Source of the DNA: Scolanthus callimorphus
Taxonomy: Eukaryota > Cnidaria > Anthozoa > Actiniaria > Edwardsiidae
DNA length: 64,000 nucleotides
Reading direction: 5' to 3'
Assembly (NCBI GenBank): GCA_033964015.1
Contig: JAWWUD010000053.1
Coordinates: forward strand, 186,001-250,000
Shown here: positions 51,762-62,080 of the stretch, in pieces
Layout of the letters: every line of letters begins with the position of its first letter
Position numbering within the stretch: the stretch's first letter is position 1
Translations under genes and position numbers: made by a program
The notes under the pieces: model-generated
Database searches by the model: none
What the model was told of the DNA's origin: nothing
What the model saw: only the letters and a program-made list of their open reading frames with translations

Positions 51762-51973
51762 TGTAACCAAGCTCCTTTTATTTCCAGGAGAACTTACTTG
51801 TAATGTACAGGGCACTATTAAAAGGAGACCTCGACCGATATCGCAGAACTATTACTTCTCTCAACCTGCCCAAATTCCAACCAACACGTACACTACACAC
51901 GCGCGCCGGTTCCCTTCAAGCCCTGCTCGGCCCAGTCTCCCACGCGTTCAGGTGAACACAGAGAACCCATGTT
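51762..51973 (-). repeat. 5' LTR of Gypsy, lacking the terminal 3 bases
   Basis: Matches 44421-44632 without a visible difference, but the final ACA (outer edge) is replaced by the flank duplication. TGTT at the join is shared by both parts. Confidence 0.9.
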
Positions 51974-52124
51974 GTTGTCTCTTGTCTGACTCCCAACAAA
52001 CCCTTTCGTGCAACAACAACATTGAATTCCATGCTCGAAAGGGGCTCTTAAACCCCAGGAAAGAAGACAAGACAATCAACAGCAGATAAACAAGGAGCAA
52101 TTACGACTCAATCTATTTTCAAGT
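51970..52124 (+). repeat. 155-bp direct flank repeat, right copy
   Basis: Repeats 44266-44420, including most of the right part of the neighbouring MITE, and ends CAAGT before unique DNA (GCTGGAG). Confidence 0.9.
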
Positions 52125-53270
52125 GCTGGAGCATTTTACGCAAAGAATGTCCATTTCGTATGGCATTTGGATTGTCCTGTGAGCCTCATGCTTTTTTCGC
52201 TGGACTCAGGATTTGGATTTGGTGCAGGATGGATTATTTGCTTCAAAACTGTCAATGTTGTGCGGAAAACTGATCTCAAACTCTGGAAAATTGCCTGAGG
52301 AAAAGTCAAAATATTCTTCAAGGTACTGTAAATAATGAAAGTTATTCAAAGTTCTGTTTTATTGTGATTTTTGTTATCAAGCAAAAGGAGAAAGGGGAGA
52401 TTCCACACCCAAAAGTGCAGGAAAATTGTTTTTCTGCTATCATTTTCCTGCAAATTTAATTGCTCAGCGCCTTGTAATACTTAAATCTGATTGGTTATTT
52501 TTTTTTCTAGTGTAACATTCTGTAACATTCATTCTTCTGCCTAAGATAAAGATGCGATTCGGGCTCCTGATAATGTGATTCGTGCTCAAATCGCACTGCT
52601 GAGAGCCAATCAGATTTCAGGATTTGCTAGTGATTTCGAAATGGATATAATAAACACTGTTATTATAACTCACTATCGTAAATTTGATTGGCCGAGAGCA
52701 AACAATCAATTCTCTATGTCACATGAACTTGACATGCTAAATGCAATATCTGCAGTGGATATTGCATTTAGCATGTCAAGTTCAAAGTCCGCACGTTCCC
52801 AAGCCCCTCATCCATGTCTTCATTTTCAATTTGAACAAATCCATTTTGGCATTGTATCAATTTGTATTTTTTTTAAGTATAATAAAACAATTCAGTTTTC
52901 GCATGACATCGTCAGTTAGCAAAACCTTGTGCCTGTGTTGTCTGCCTCAGCCTTCGGCAGATGACACAAGCCTCGGTTTTGCTTACTCACAATGTCATGC
53001 TCAACCTCAACCAATAATTGCTTATGAACGTGAGGTGAAATCATAGCAAAAATATCAATCAGATGGGTAAAATATAAATCATAGTTATTGAGATTGTAGT
53101 GCCTAAAACAGTTTTCATATACATTGAGCTTACTATCACAAATCTGATTGGTCGAAAGCAAACAATAACATATTCAATGTCATGTTAAAGCTTGTCAACT
53201 TCAAAGTCGGTTGTTCCCAAGCCGCTCGTCCATGTTTGCATTTTGAAAGGGAACAAAGCCAATTATCACC
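52125..53270. other. No gene; contains a perfect palindrome
   Basis: Intergenic DNA with one strong palindrome (52726-52784, listed separately) and no supported coding sequence. Confidence 0.5.
52726..52784. repeat. 26-bp perfect hairpin
   Basis: 52726-52751 is the exact reverse complement of 52759-52784, with a 7-base loop (TGCAGTG). Confidence 0.9.
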
Positions 53271-54110
53271 CCCCAAAGGGATTGGAAATTCCAGAGGGGT
53301 GGGGGTGGGGGGTGGGTCAATTTACTTTAATTTTTCCATACAAATACTGTATTTTTCTTCAGAAATTCCAGAGGGGGGTCACTTTTCAACACCCTTTCGT
53401 TGGGGGGTACGGATATTTTTGGAACCACATATTTTAAGAAACAGGTGAGCTAACAAGCGTTATGCCCAATTGGTTTCATGAGGTTTTGAAAAAGCCTCAA
53501 CAAGCATAAAAATTAACAAATGAACTTATCCTGTGCTTTTCATTATGTTTTCAAAGCTTATATGCAGCCTTTAAATCGTTGGTGGAAAATGCTCATTAGC
53601 CCACTTGATTTCTCTAAATTCAGCCTTACTGCATGTGCTCATAATCTAATTTTTGCATCTTATGATATTCAAAGCATATTATTCTCTAGCTCTGCCAAGT
53701 AGCCTGATTCTTTGTTCCTTCTGCAAATGATGTCACAGAAATAATCGCCTATTGGTTCCTGTGATTCACACTTCCCGTGCGCTTCAGGGGAGGGGCATGC
53801 CCTTATATTGTTATTCTTTTTTTACGTTTACCTGCTGATTGATGCTATTTGATCTACCTTCCTGGTAATTTGGATTTGAACCACACTCACTGGAATTACA
53901 GTGAATTCTCTATGACCAGCGTGGCTTTTCGTGTTAAGGATGTTATGTGACACAAGTTTTTTATTCAAGACAAGAAGACCAGCATAAAATTTATGTGTCT
54001 CTTGGCTGAATTGAATTGAATTAAAATTAAATGCTTTATTTTATGCATTATAAGGCAACGTTTTATTTTAGGGATGGGGTGTGTCAATTTTCATTTCGCT
54101 GGCTGTCAAT
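53271..54110. other. G-rich interspersed repeat and unique DNA
   Basis: ATTCCAGAGGGG recurs at about 53288 and 53367 with G-runs, then TTTTGGAACCACA. A shorter relative lies near 54485-54535. No gene supported. Confidence 0.4.
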
Positions 54111-54222
54111 CTGCATTTCGCTGGCTGAGGTTCGCGAGGTTGTGGACAGCTGCAAAACAAAGGGAATTTCGCCCCTGCGCAGAAGTCTCTTTTCCTCGCG
54201 AACCTCAGCCAGCGAAATGCAG
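54111..54222. repeat. Hairpin with 29-bp perfect arms
   Basis: 54111-54139 and 54194-54222 are exact reverse complements. The adjoining AAGCCTCTGCTAGCAGGG recurs at 57569, so this is part of an interspersed MITE family. Confidence 0.85.
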
Positions 54223-54880
54223 AGAAAAGAAGCCTCTGCTAGCAGGGAACACACAAATGTGTTGTATCTATTGATCATATGCTTGATCATGATTAACAAA
54301 TTTGTAAGAAAATTTGCTTGGGTAGCCTTGGTTTGAGTAGTCGCACAACAGGAATGCCAGAACAAGTAAAATAACTCATAATGTTAATGAGGCACCATTT
54401 AAAAAGCCTGCAGGCCCTGGTGTGAGCACAGGGCCTGAAATACAGTAAAATTTACCTGATCTTCCTTTCTTTTTTGGGGGAGATTCCAGAGTTGGTCACT
54501 TTTAACACCCTTCCCTGGTATTTTCTGGAACCACACAATATCGAAGGAAGTTTTTTTTAGGTAATCTCATTCAAAGGTCGACTCTGCCTCAGTAATTAAA
54601 CGAGCCTCAGGGGAATAAAACAAAGGATATAAATTGTTCCTTTTTCGATGCTGATGTGAGGTATTTTGTTTTATTTTCCTGACTCTTGCACTGAAGTAGG
54701 AACTTAGTAATATAGCATTTGGTCTATTGGTCCTGTTTTTGAGGTTTTTGGAGGGGCATGATTGTTGGCTGACGCTCAAGCAATAAGCACTATTAAATTA
54801 GGCAAATTTTACCAGAGTTGCATGTGGCATTTCATTTAGAGGAGAATATCTCAAAAACACCTACACATCTCATCGTTTTC
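54223..54880. other. No gene recognised
   Basis: AT-rich DNA with short, motif-free open frames and a relative of the 53290 G-rich repeat. Confidence 0.45.
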
Positions 54881-55187
54881 TTACAGCTGTTTCAGGTAAC
54901 ACGCGACTTCGCCGTTGCCGCCAGAGTTTGGCAGTTGGTTTTTCTGTGCTGTCCATCAACGCAATCCCTGTCCGTGTGAGCCAATCATATCCTTACTCAG
55001 TGCATTCGATTGGCTTCCCTTGCGAGACATGTCGCGACAGGAGCCAATTCACTGCACAGGCGAAACTAGGAAAGGATCGGATTGGCTCACATGGTTTCAT
55101 GATTGACTACACAGGAAAACCCAACTGCCAAAAGCTCTCTCGATGTTTTGAACGCGCTGGGTCGCGTGTTACCTGAAACAGCTGTAA
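54881..55187. mobile_element. 307-bp foldback MITE
   Basis: 27-bp perfect terminal inverted repeats (54881-54907 and 55161-55187; TTACAGCTGTTTCAGGTAAC...). Internal pairs (GCAGTTGG / CCAACTGC, GTGAGCCAATC / GATTGGCTCAC) let most of it fold back. Flanks show no clear target duplication. Confidence 0.8.
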
Positions 55188-55562
55188 AGAGATTTTACAT
55201 GTAAATGTATTTTTTAAAAACAACACTTTACTAACGTCTTATTCTCAATGCCATTATACTTATTTTATAAAAAAAAATTAGAAAAAAAAGGAAAGTGGGA
55301 CAAAAAGCTTGTGTCTATGTGTACTTGAAAATTTGTTTACCTGAGATTAACAAATGTAAAATAAAATAATTTTCAACCACTATAGTTTTGGTGGGGTGTT
55401 ACAGAACGTGCAAATTAGATAACTGAGTGAAAATGTTGTAAAATTGTAGGTACTACAGGGTCACCTTTTCCAGTGATTGGCCAGATGGTCAGTGAAGTTG
55501 TGTGTATTATTGTCGCCGTGTGAGTTCCGCTTTTAGGCAGTGCCTAAATCTATATATTAAAT
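55188..55562. other. No gene recognised
   Basis: AT-rich DNA with poly-A tracts. Confidence 0.45.
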
Positions 55563-55680
55563 GCTAGTTCATAAAGTGCTAGTTCATAAAGTGCTAGTTC
55601 ATAAAGTGCTAGTTCATAAAGTGCTAGTTCATAAAGTGCTAGTTCATAAAGTGCTAGTTCATAAAGTGCTAGTTCATATC
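55563..55680 (+). repeat. Eight-copy 15-bp tandem repeat
   Basis: GCTAGTTCATAAAGT starts at 55563, 55578, 55593, 55608, 55623, 55638, 55653 and 55668. The apparent repeated peptide is incidental. Two related units sit at 37703-37729. Confidence 0.9.
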
Positions 55681-56129
55681 CCTATCACATACTACTACTC
55701 CCACAAGGCCTATCACATTACAAGGCATTTTCGGGACACTTTGCTTTTCCTCGTCAAGATACACTTCTTGTAAATGATAGAGAAGTTGTTTTACCCTCTT
55801 CGTCGTCCAAATGTTGCTGAAAAAATTATGACCCTCCATCACACGAGCTTTCACAACAAGACATCAGACTCGAATTACATAACAGAACTGAAACTCCGAA
55901 AGTATCATTGCTTTCTATCTAAAATACTGCAGTCTATAATCGCAAGCTTTAGTGGGAAACTTCTGGGCGAGGTTCGTAAAGCAGAAATTTCAGCCCGAAG
56001 TCTGGAATTTTTCCGCATTGCCGAGCAAACGAGGTTATTAAGTTGTATTATATGGCATTTTCAAACAAAGTTAATAATTAATAATTAATGTGAATGAGAA
56101 GATTGTTTATGTGATGGAATATAGATTTC
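55681..56129. other. No gene recognised
   Basis: Contains a 104-codon frame (55774-56088) without a recognisable motif. It could be a decayed upstream part of the DUF7869-type gene but I cannot support that. Confidence 0.35.
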
Positions 56130-57317
56130 TTGAAAATCCATGTAAATCCGATTCGTTGTCTTTTTGCATAGCGCCGAAAGAAAGAAGTAATACAAACATA
56201 AATCAAAAGCGGAGGAAGACCCTTCCAAGTACTTGTCTGTTATCTGCGATGGAATGGATCAGGCGAAGACAAACATTCCACATTTCCAGACTAAATCTAA
56301 GGTAACCATTCAAAGTCCGGCAGCTTGTAAAATTTGAGATGTTTGTAAAATCATAATCTAGTCGCAGCGTGTTGCAGAAGTCGCAAACGCCACTTAACTG
56401 GTTTCCCTAAAGCTATAGTAGTCGCAAAGCAATTTTACTCACGACTCATGCTGCAACTATATGGAAACAAGGCTTTATTAATACAATTATGTTTTATGTC
56501 ACCATTGGCGTTGTGCTCCATGCATTGCATAGCCTAATGCGATTTTTCCAGTAAATTATGTATTATTCATTTTATGTCTATGTCTTGCAGAAAGGAAGCT
56601 TACCACTGACGCTCTTTTGGCAGATGGACAACTGCTATAAAGACTGTAAAAACGTGTATATTTTTGGCTTTTGCGCTTACCTGGTTATAATAGGAACGTT
56701 CAAAAAGGTAAAGGAACAAAGCAAGCTACAACCACCGACGAAAGGGTCGATCTGTGTAGACACATATCGCCATACTAAAAATGTTGTGTTTCCATAAAAT
56801 AAACCGATACCCTTTCCGTTAACACCCCTCCCTCAACTCAATGTTGTTTTCTCAACATTGAATAAGGGGGACGGGGGATTAAAGCCAAGAAGACATCGCT
56901 TACGCAGTTCAAATGTTATTAGTATTCTAGAAATGTAATAATAAAATCTCTATTTATCCTCACACTACAAAGATGGTTCGTCCTATTTATGTTCAGCAGG
57001 ATATCTGGTGGTCTTCGACGGAGTAACGCTGAAACACTCGATGCACTACGTACTGTCATTCATAAGAGCTACACCAACCATGCACGTCCCTTATTAACAC
57101 CCTGTTCGACATGAAAGAGTGGCTCAGGCCTTTTATCGTGGGTTTTAAAAACCACAGTACGCCACATTGTTTCAAATTTAAGATGAACCGACAGGGGGAG
57201 GTTGAAATGGTTTACTGTTACTTGGCAACAAACAAGCAATGGCTACCTGCCCGCCCATTTATAGGGATGGGTATCGATGTAGAAGAAATTAAAATAAACC
57301 GATACCCTTTCCGTTAA
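56130..57317 (+). pseudogene. Remnant of a DUF7869-type transposon protein
   Basis: Pieces in order match the conserved pattern of this element-associated family: KERSNTNINQK then, after a frame change, DPSKYLSVICDGMDQAKTN (near 56225-56280) with a donor-like GGTAACC; LPLTLFWQMDNCYKDCKNVY and GFCAYLVIIGTFKK (56597-56709) ending at a GTAAAG donor; FSRISGGLRRSNAETLDAL-like sequence near 56993-57050; then DMKEWLRPFIVGFKNHS and VYCYLATNKQWLPA (57105-57260) one frame over. Several frame changes and a local duplication break it. The molecular role of the family is not established to my knowledge; its relatives are encoded by repeated, transposon-like loci. Confidence 0.6.
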
Positions 57318-57512
57318 CACCCCTCCCTCAACTCAATGTTGTTCTCTCAACATTGAATAAGGGGGACGGGGGATTAAAACCAAGAAGACATCGCTTACGC
57401 AGTTCAAATGTTATTAGTATTCTAGAAATGTAATAATAAAATCTCTATTTATCCTCACACTACAAAGATGGTTCGTCCTATTTATGTTCAGCAGGATATC
57501 TGGTGGTCTTTG
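56796..57512 (+). repeat. 495-bp partial tandem duplication
   Basis: The segment beginning AAAATAAACCGATACCC at 56796 reappears at 57291 and matches for about 220 bp (to about 57512) with few differences. The first copy carries on into the DUF7869-type coding remnant, the second does not. Confidence 0.85.
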
Positions 57513-57595
57513 ACGCAGCCAAACCGCGCTAGGCTAACAACAAAACGAGAGAGCGAAATGCCAAGGAAAAGCCTCTGCTAGCAGGGTACACATAT

Positions 57596-58445
57596 TTGGT
57601 TTAGCACGCCTGTGTTGATCCAGGAGCAAGCGAAGGCAATCATAATCCGCTCCGTACAACAAGAAGCGTTGTCAGAAGACCTAGAAAGAATCGGTATTAA
57701 CAAGAAGCTCCCAAGAGATAGCCCCCTGCCAAAGCTGAACCCGTTCATTGACAGTGAGGGTGTAATCCGAGTAGGCGCGTAGTGGGTGCGGCGGACATAA
57801 GTAACATCGTTTGGCAGTATGAAAAGGTGACATTCGATGTTACTTATGTCCGCCGCACTCATAATCAAGCATTACCACGCAAGAGTCTAACACCAAGGCA
57901 GTGTTTACCTGCGGAGCGGTGCATGCTGGTGGTTATTGGATCCTGGGACAGAAGAGAATGACCAACAGCATTATCAACAAACGCATTAACTGCAGGAAGT
58001 CAAGGGGCAAGCGGCAAGTCTAACAGATGGCAGAGGTCCTCCCTTCAGCTTCATGGGGCTTGACGTGTTTGGTCCACGGACCAGACGTACCTGAGGAGGC
58101 CTCGCGCATGCGAAGCGTTAGGCTGTGCTATTCACATGGGGACTCGCGCTATCCACATAGAAGTCGTAGAATCGATGGATGCTTCAAGTTTCATTAATGC
58201 GCTTCGGAGATTTCTTGCCATCCGAGCCCCTGTCCTACAAAACCGATCAGATCGGGGATCCAACTTCATTGGCGTAGACGCAACCCGTCAGACCTTCTTT
58301 ATTCCAGAGGACAAGAACACGCAGGAACACCTCAAAGCTAGAGTGGCCCCCAAGCAAGCTGAGACCGTGTTTCTTCAGGATCATATATCCATATGCCAGG
58401 GGATGCGTGGGGAAATTCGGGCTGTCAAGTTTGACATGCGCTGAT
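57596..58445 (+). pseudogene. BEL/Pao retrotransposon pol fragment (integrase region)
   Basis: Shows ALSEDLERIGINK...LPKLNPFIDSEGVIRVG (the region before the BEL integrase), then an inserted 73-bp MITE, KHYHARV-like and GGYWILGQKRMTNSIINK (zinc-binding part), FMGLDVFGP (near 58050) and GTRAIHIEVVESMDASSFINALRRF with RSDRGSNFIG (catalytic core, 58137-58270). Frames change several times and the third catalytic residue is not reached. No LTRs identified. An inactive remnant. Confidence 0.7.
57786..57858. mobile_element. 73-bp MITE inside the BEL remnant
   Basis: 24-bp perfect inverted repeats (57786-57809 and 57835-57858, GTGCGGCGGACATAAGTAAC...) around a 25-base loop. It interrupts the integrase region right after GVIRVGA. 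Confidence 0.85.
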
Positions 58446-58470
58446 CGCTTAGTCATTAACGGCTAGGTTA

Positions 58471-58568
58471 GACTCCAGTCGCGTCTCGGGTAACACGAGG
58501 TATAATAACAGGAACGTTGGCTCCAGTAGCGTCTCGGGTAACACGAGGTATAATAACACGAACGTTGG
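58471..58568 (+). repeat. Two 48-bp tandem units
   Basis: CTCCAGT(C/A)GCGTCTCGGGTA recurs at 58473 and 58521, with nearly identical units. Confidence 0.85.
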
Positions 58569-59489
58569 CTCTCCGTCTATTTATCAGGAATAATGCCTCA
58601 AAAGCCCAAGGTAGGCTAAAAGAAGCTTTATTAACAAGATATGAGTAGATAAACGTTAAGATTGAGCAGTTTCGGGCTTCAAAAAGAACGGGTTTTAAGG
58701 AGATTTCGAAAACTTTTATAAGACCTCTCGACACGGCTGATAACGAACTTATTGACCAAATTCGGGAAAGCAGTACATTTAAAAATACTCTAGCGGGTCC
58801 TACCGCCCGTGGTTGACGTCATCGCGTTTTCATTTTTATCCGGATTCGACCCTCCACACTAAAACGATACATATGTGTACGGACACGTTTTTATTCACTT
58901 TCGAGAGCCTTTTCAAACTTATACGGATTTGATGAAAACTATCAGCGTGTTAGTGTGGACGGAAGGCCTAAACGTATCAAAAAGTATACGGATTCAAACG
59001 AAAACGCGTTGTGGACGGCCGGGTCTGAGCCTCCCACTGTTGGTCTCCTGTGGATTGATGTCTTGCTCGTGGTCTATCAGTGTTGTTTCTAGCGCCCTCT
59101 CTACGGTCTTGCGGATACAGACTTTGTCGCATTCTCTGCACGGAATCCTGCAGATGACGGTCGCACGACATTCTAAACATCGCCCGATGAAGTCTATAAG
59201 CACTGGGAGACGCAGCCGGCGCGTCGCAGCAAAACTGTTGAATACTATTGGGAGACAAAGTGTTCATTTATACCACTTTGGTCCATTTTGTCATCATAAG
59301 ATGGGCACCCTCAGCAAAGCTTCACGTCTTGCAGCCCAGTCTCCACGATACAGTATGTAGCCGGACCACTTGGACGACTCCGGATCCGCCGAGAAAGTGC
59401 AAGCTCGCCAGCATTTGGCGCCACAGTGGCACTCTTCAGGGCGCACCGGCACTGTTGATGGCGGGCCAAGACGGCCTGAGCCAGGCGCT
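58569..59489. other. No gene recognised
   Basis: Overlapping 70-160 codon frames on both strands (58875-59360) with no motif I can name. GTGTGGACGG-type words suggest interspersed repeat. Confidence 0.4.
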
Positions 59490-59858
59490 GGCTCCCACAA
59501 GACAACATGGCTTGAAGAAATGGCAGAAGCAGTGGCCCGCGAAACCTGAGCTCCAATGCCTGTTATCCATGGCAGGTCTCCATTAATGACGTCGTTGAAT
59601 ATTGGTCCCGCCAGCTCAGATTTAGAAAAGTCTGCAGCATGGTCTTCAGCAAAGTCATGATCCATAGGCGCCTTGGCTCCCACAAGACAACATGGCTTGA
59701 AGAAATGGCAGAAGCAGTGGCCCGCGAAACCTGAGCTCCAATGCCTGTTATCCATGGCAGGTCTCCATTAATGACGTCGTTGAATATTGGTCCCGCCAGC
59801 TCAGATTTAGAAAAGTCTGCAGCATGGTCTTCAGCAAAGTCATGATCCATAGGCGCCT
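59490..59858 (+). repeat. 185-bp tandem duplication
   Basis: GGCTCCCACAAGACAACATG starts at 59490 and 59675. The copies appear identical over about 184 bp. Minus-strand frames through it repeat a peptide, but no family is recognised. Confidence 0.85.
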
Positions 59859-60539
59859 TGGATTGGTTTCTGCGTGGTGTTAGTATTTCTCTGCCGCTGG
59901 CTTGGCTTTCCGGAACGCTTTTCCAGAACGATAGCGAATAATGATCGGAACCAGCGCCCCCCTTGATTACGCCTATCAAAATTCTATATCTATAACCTGT
60001 TTATGGTCAGGGATGGAATGCTAAATCGATGCAATTCTAATGAATAAAATTTATAAGAACAATTACAAAGGAATTGCGAATTACTCACGACAGTCATCTG
60101 AAATCCGCTATTACAATCAATCAAGTTTATTTTCATTTTGAGCCTTTTTCTGGTCATTGCGGACGATTAATAAAAAACGTTGAAAATCCAAGATGGCGGA
60201 TCCAAGATGGCCGCCAAAAAAAATTAAAATTCCTTTTTGACGCCATTTCTTTTTGAACATATGTCCAAATACACTTTTATGACACAGAATAGACTTCTTA
60301 TTGTAATCAGTTTATGTTTTATGCAATACCAGGTTAATTTGATATGTTTTCGCACTCATTTTAAGAACATCAGGCTCGGGTACCCTGTGGTTTTAGAGGA
60401 TGTTCAAAAGTCGCCATAGCAGCTGTCGGTGCAAGTCGCAAAATTGCCGACAACATTTTTTGAGTTCCTTAAGGTCCCCTTAACACTTCTAGATAGGTGG
60501 CTTGTTGTCTTCAAAAAAAGCCCACGGGATTACAGATGC
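59859..60539. other. No gene recognised
   Basis: AT-rich sequence with two short CCAAGATGG repeats near 60190-60210. No supported gene. Confidence 0.45.
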
Positions 60540-61198
60540 TCCCTGACTATTAGATAACTTCACCCAAGTTTGGTTGTCTGAAGTTCATCCCTTCTTGAGA
60601 AAAATAATTTTTCTGCTATGATGACGTCATCAATGACGTCATACCACGTGACCATGCAGTTGCACCCCCTTGCCACTTAGATAACTTCACCTAAGTTTGG
60701 TTCTCTGAAGTTCATCCCTTCTTGAGATATATCATTTTTCTGCTATGATGACGTCATCAATGACGTCATACCACGTGACCATGCAGTTGCACCCCCTTGC
60801 CACTTAGATAACTTCACCAAAGTTTGGTTGTCTGAGGTCCATCCCTTCCCGAGATTTGTTAATTTTCTTAGTATACCACAGGGTTCCCATGAGTTTCCGC
60901 GTACGGCGGACGGACGGACGGACGGACGTACGCTATACCTTTTATTCAGGAAGAAACAAAAAAATTCATATCTCAAGAAGAGAACCACCTATGGCAACCA
61001 AACTTGGACACATTTATCTTTTTGGCGATACCTTTTTAACGCCCTAGTCATTTGACTTGGCGTCGTCAATAACGTGAGCAGAATGAGCGAGAAAGCCCAT
61101 GACGTTTGAAAATCAACTCCATACCTATGCCTGGACGTTATTTCCTTAGGTATGGTGCTCCGCTTGCGCGGGCCTTGGGCCCGCGCAGGAGCTCCGCT
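60540..61198. mobile_element. Second 128-bp-family element (short array)
   Basis: CTATGATGACGTCATCAATG starts at 60615 and 60743 (128 bp apart), with CACGTGACC and AAGTTTGGTTGTCTGA in each unit, then the GGAC-repeat tail (60908-60930) and the terminal GC hairpin (61166-61186) ending GGAGCTCCGCT. It has the same architecture as 961-2401 with fewer repeat units. The left end was not located. Confidence 0.7.
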
Positions 61199-62080
61199 AT
61201 CAACATGTATGACAACGACTCATGCTCCTCATTTGACAACAAATGCATCAAAGGTCTATTTTATACGCAAGAAAGGCTAGCCGATTTCGGCGAGACATCA
61301 CAAGGTACGCTATTAGTATTTAGCTCATCTCTTCCTTTTATTTGACTTCAAATGATTCAAATCATATCATTTACAATGTTTCATGTTGCTTGGTATGTAA
61401 TCATTAGACTTGTAGAGAGGCTGGGAAGACAGCAGCTGTGTTGGGGAGCTGGCACCAAGTGAATGGATTTATGGCTTTAGCTTGAACCGCAGGCCGGTAG
61501 GATAAAATAGGAATATCCATCAAAGACTCTGTACGAGATGGTCTACTTCATTCTTCTCTGGGTGGTTCAATGTCATTAAAGAGTGACATGGCACCGCGAA
61601 AATACTTGACGTCACATCCTGTGCCCAGTGGCTAACGTCATTAGGTTTGTTCGTTTCCGATTGCAAGAAGGCTTCTGCTGGGAGGGAAGGCCAGATTGGA
61701 GACACGCAAGCGACTCGAATATTTCTCCAGTATAGGAGGAGTTGCTTTAGTCTATCAGTATTTATCAGTTATGAACGTAACATCTTAAAGATTCCAAAAA
61801 AGTGTCTCGTTGCTAGCTTCGGGGGGTGCTTGTGAACCCCCCTCTACCGACTAGTCTGAGAAAGATCATACAAGGCCTCGCGCACGATGTTGAGCACACT
61901 TGAGTTGACCGAGAAATTGAGCTCAAATTTGTTTTAGATCTGCTGTGTTTTCCTAGATCGCAGTTTGCCCAATGATCGCAGTTTCTTTATAAAAACAATT
62001 TTTTAATCAGAGATCAAAAGAGATTGGAGTAAAAAAATATTTTTCAAATGGTGTCGTGCTGAAAACTAGAAAGCCGTGCG
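61199..62080. other. No gene recognised
   Basis: AT-rich DNA with open frames of about 60-80 codons that lack motifs. Confidence 0.45.

Larger units (their letters stand above)
44421..51973 (-). mobile_element. Young Ty3/Gypsy LTR retrotransposon
   Basis: LTRs at 44421-44635 and 51762-51973 appear identical over their shared 212 bases. Internal features are in order on the minus strand: primer-binding site matching tRNA-Lys, gag (440 codons), pol (at least 1256 codons, PR-RT-RH-IN), a third ORF and a polypurine tract. The open frames and LTR identity point to a recent, possibly competent copy. The right LTR lacks its last three bases (ACA) and the flanks show a 155-bp duplication. Confidence 0.9.

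Noticed and set aside
55561..55773. Protein with repeated LVHKV units
   Set aside because: Direct translation of the 15-bp tandem repeat.
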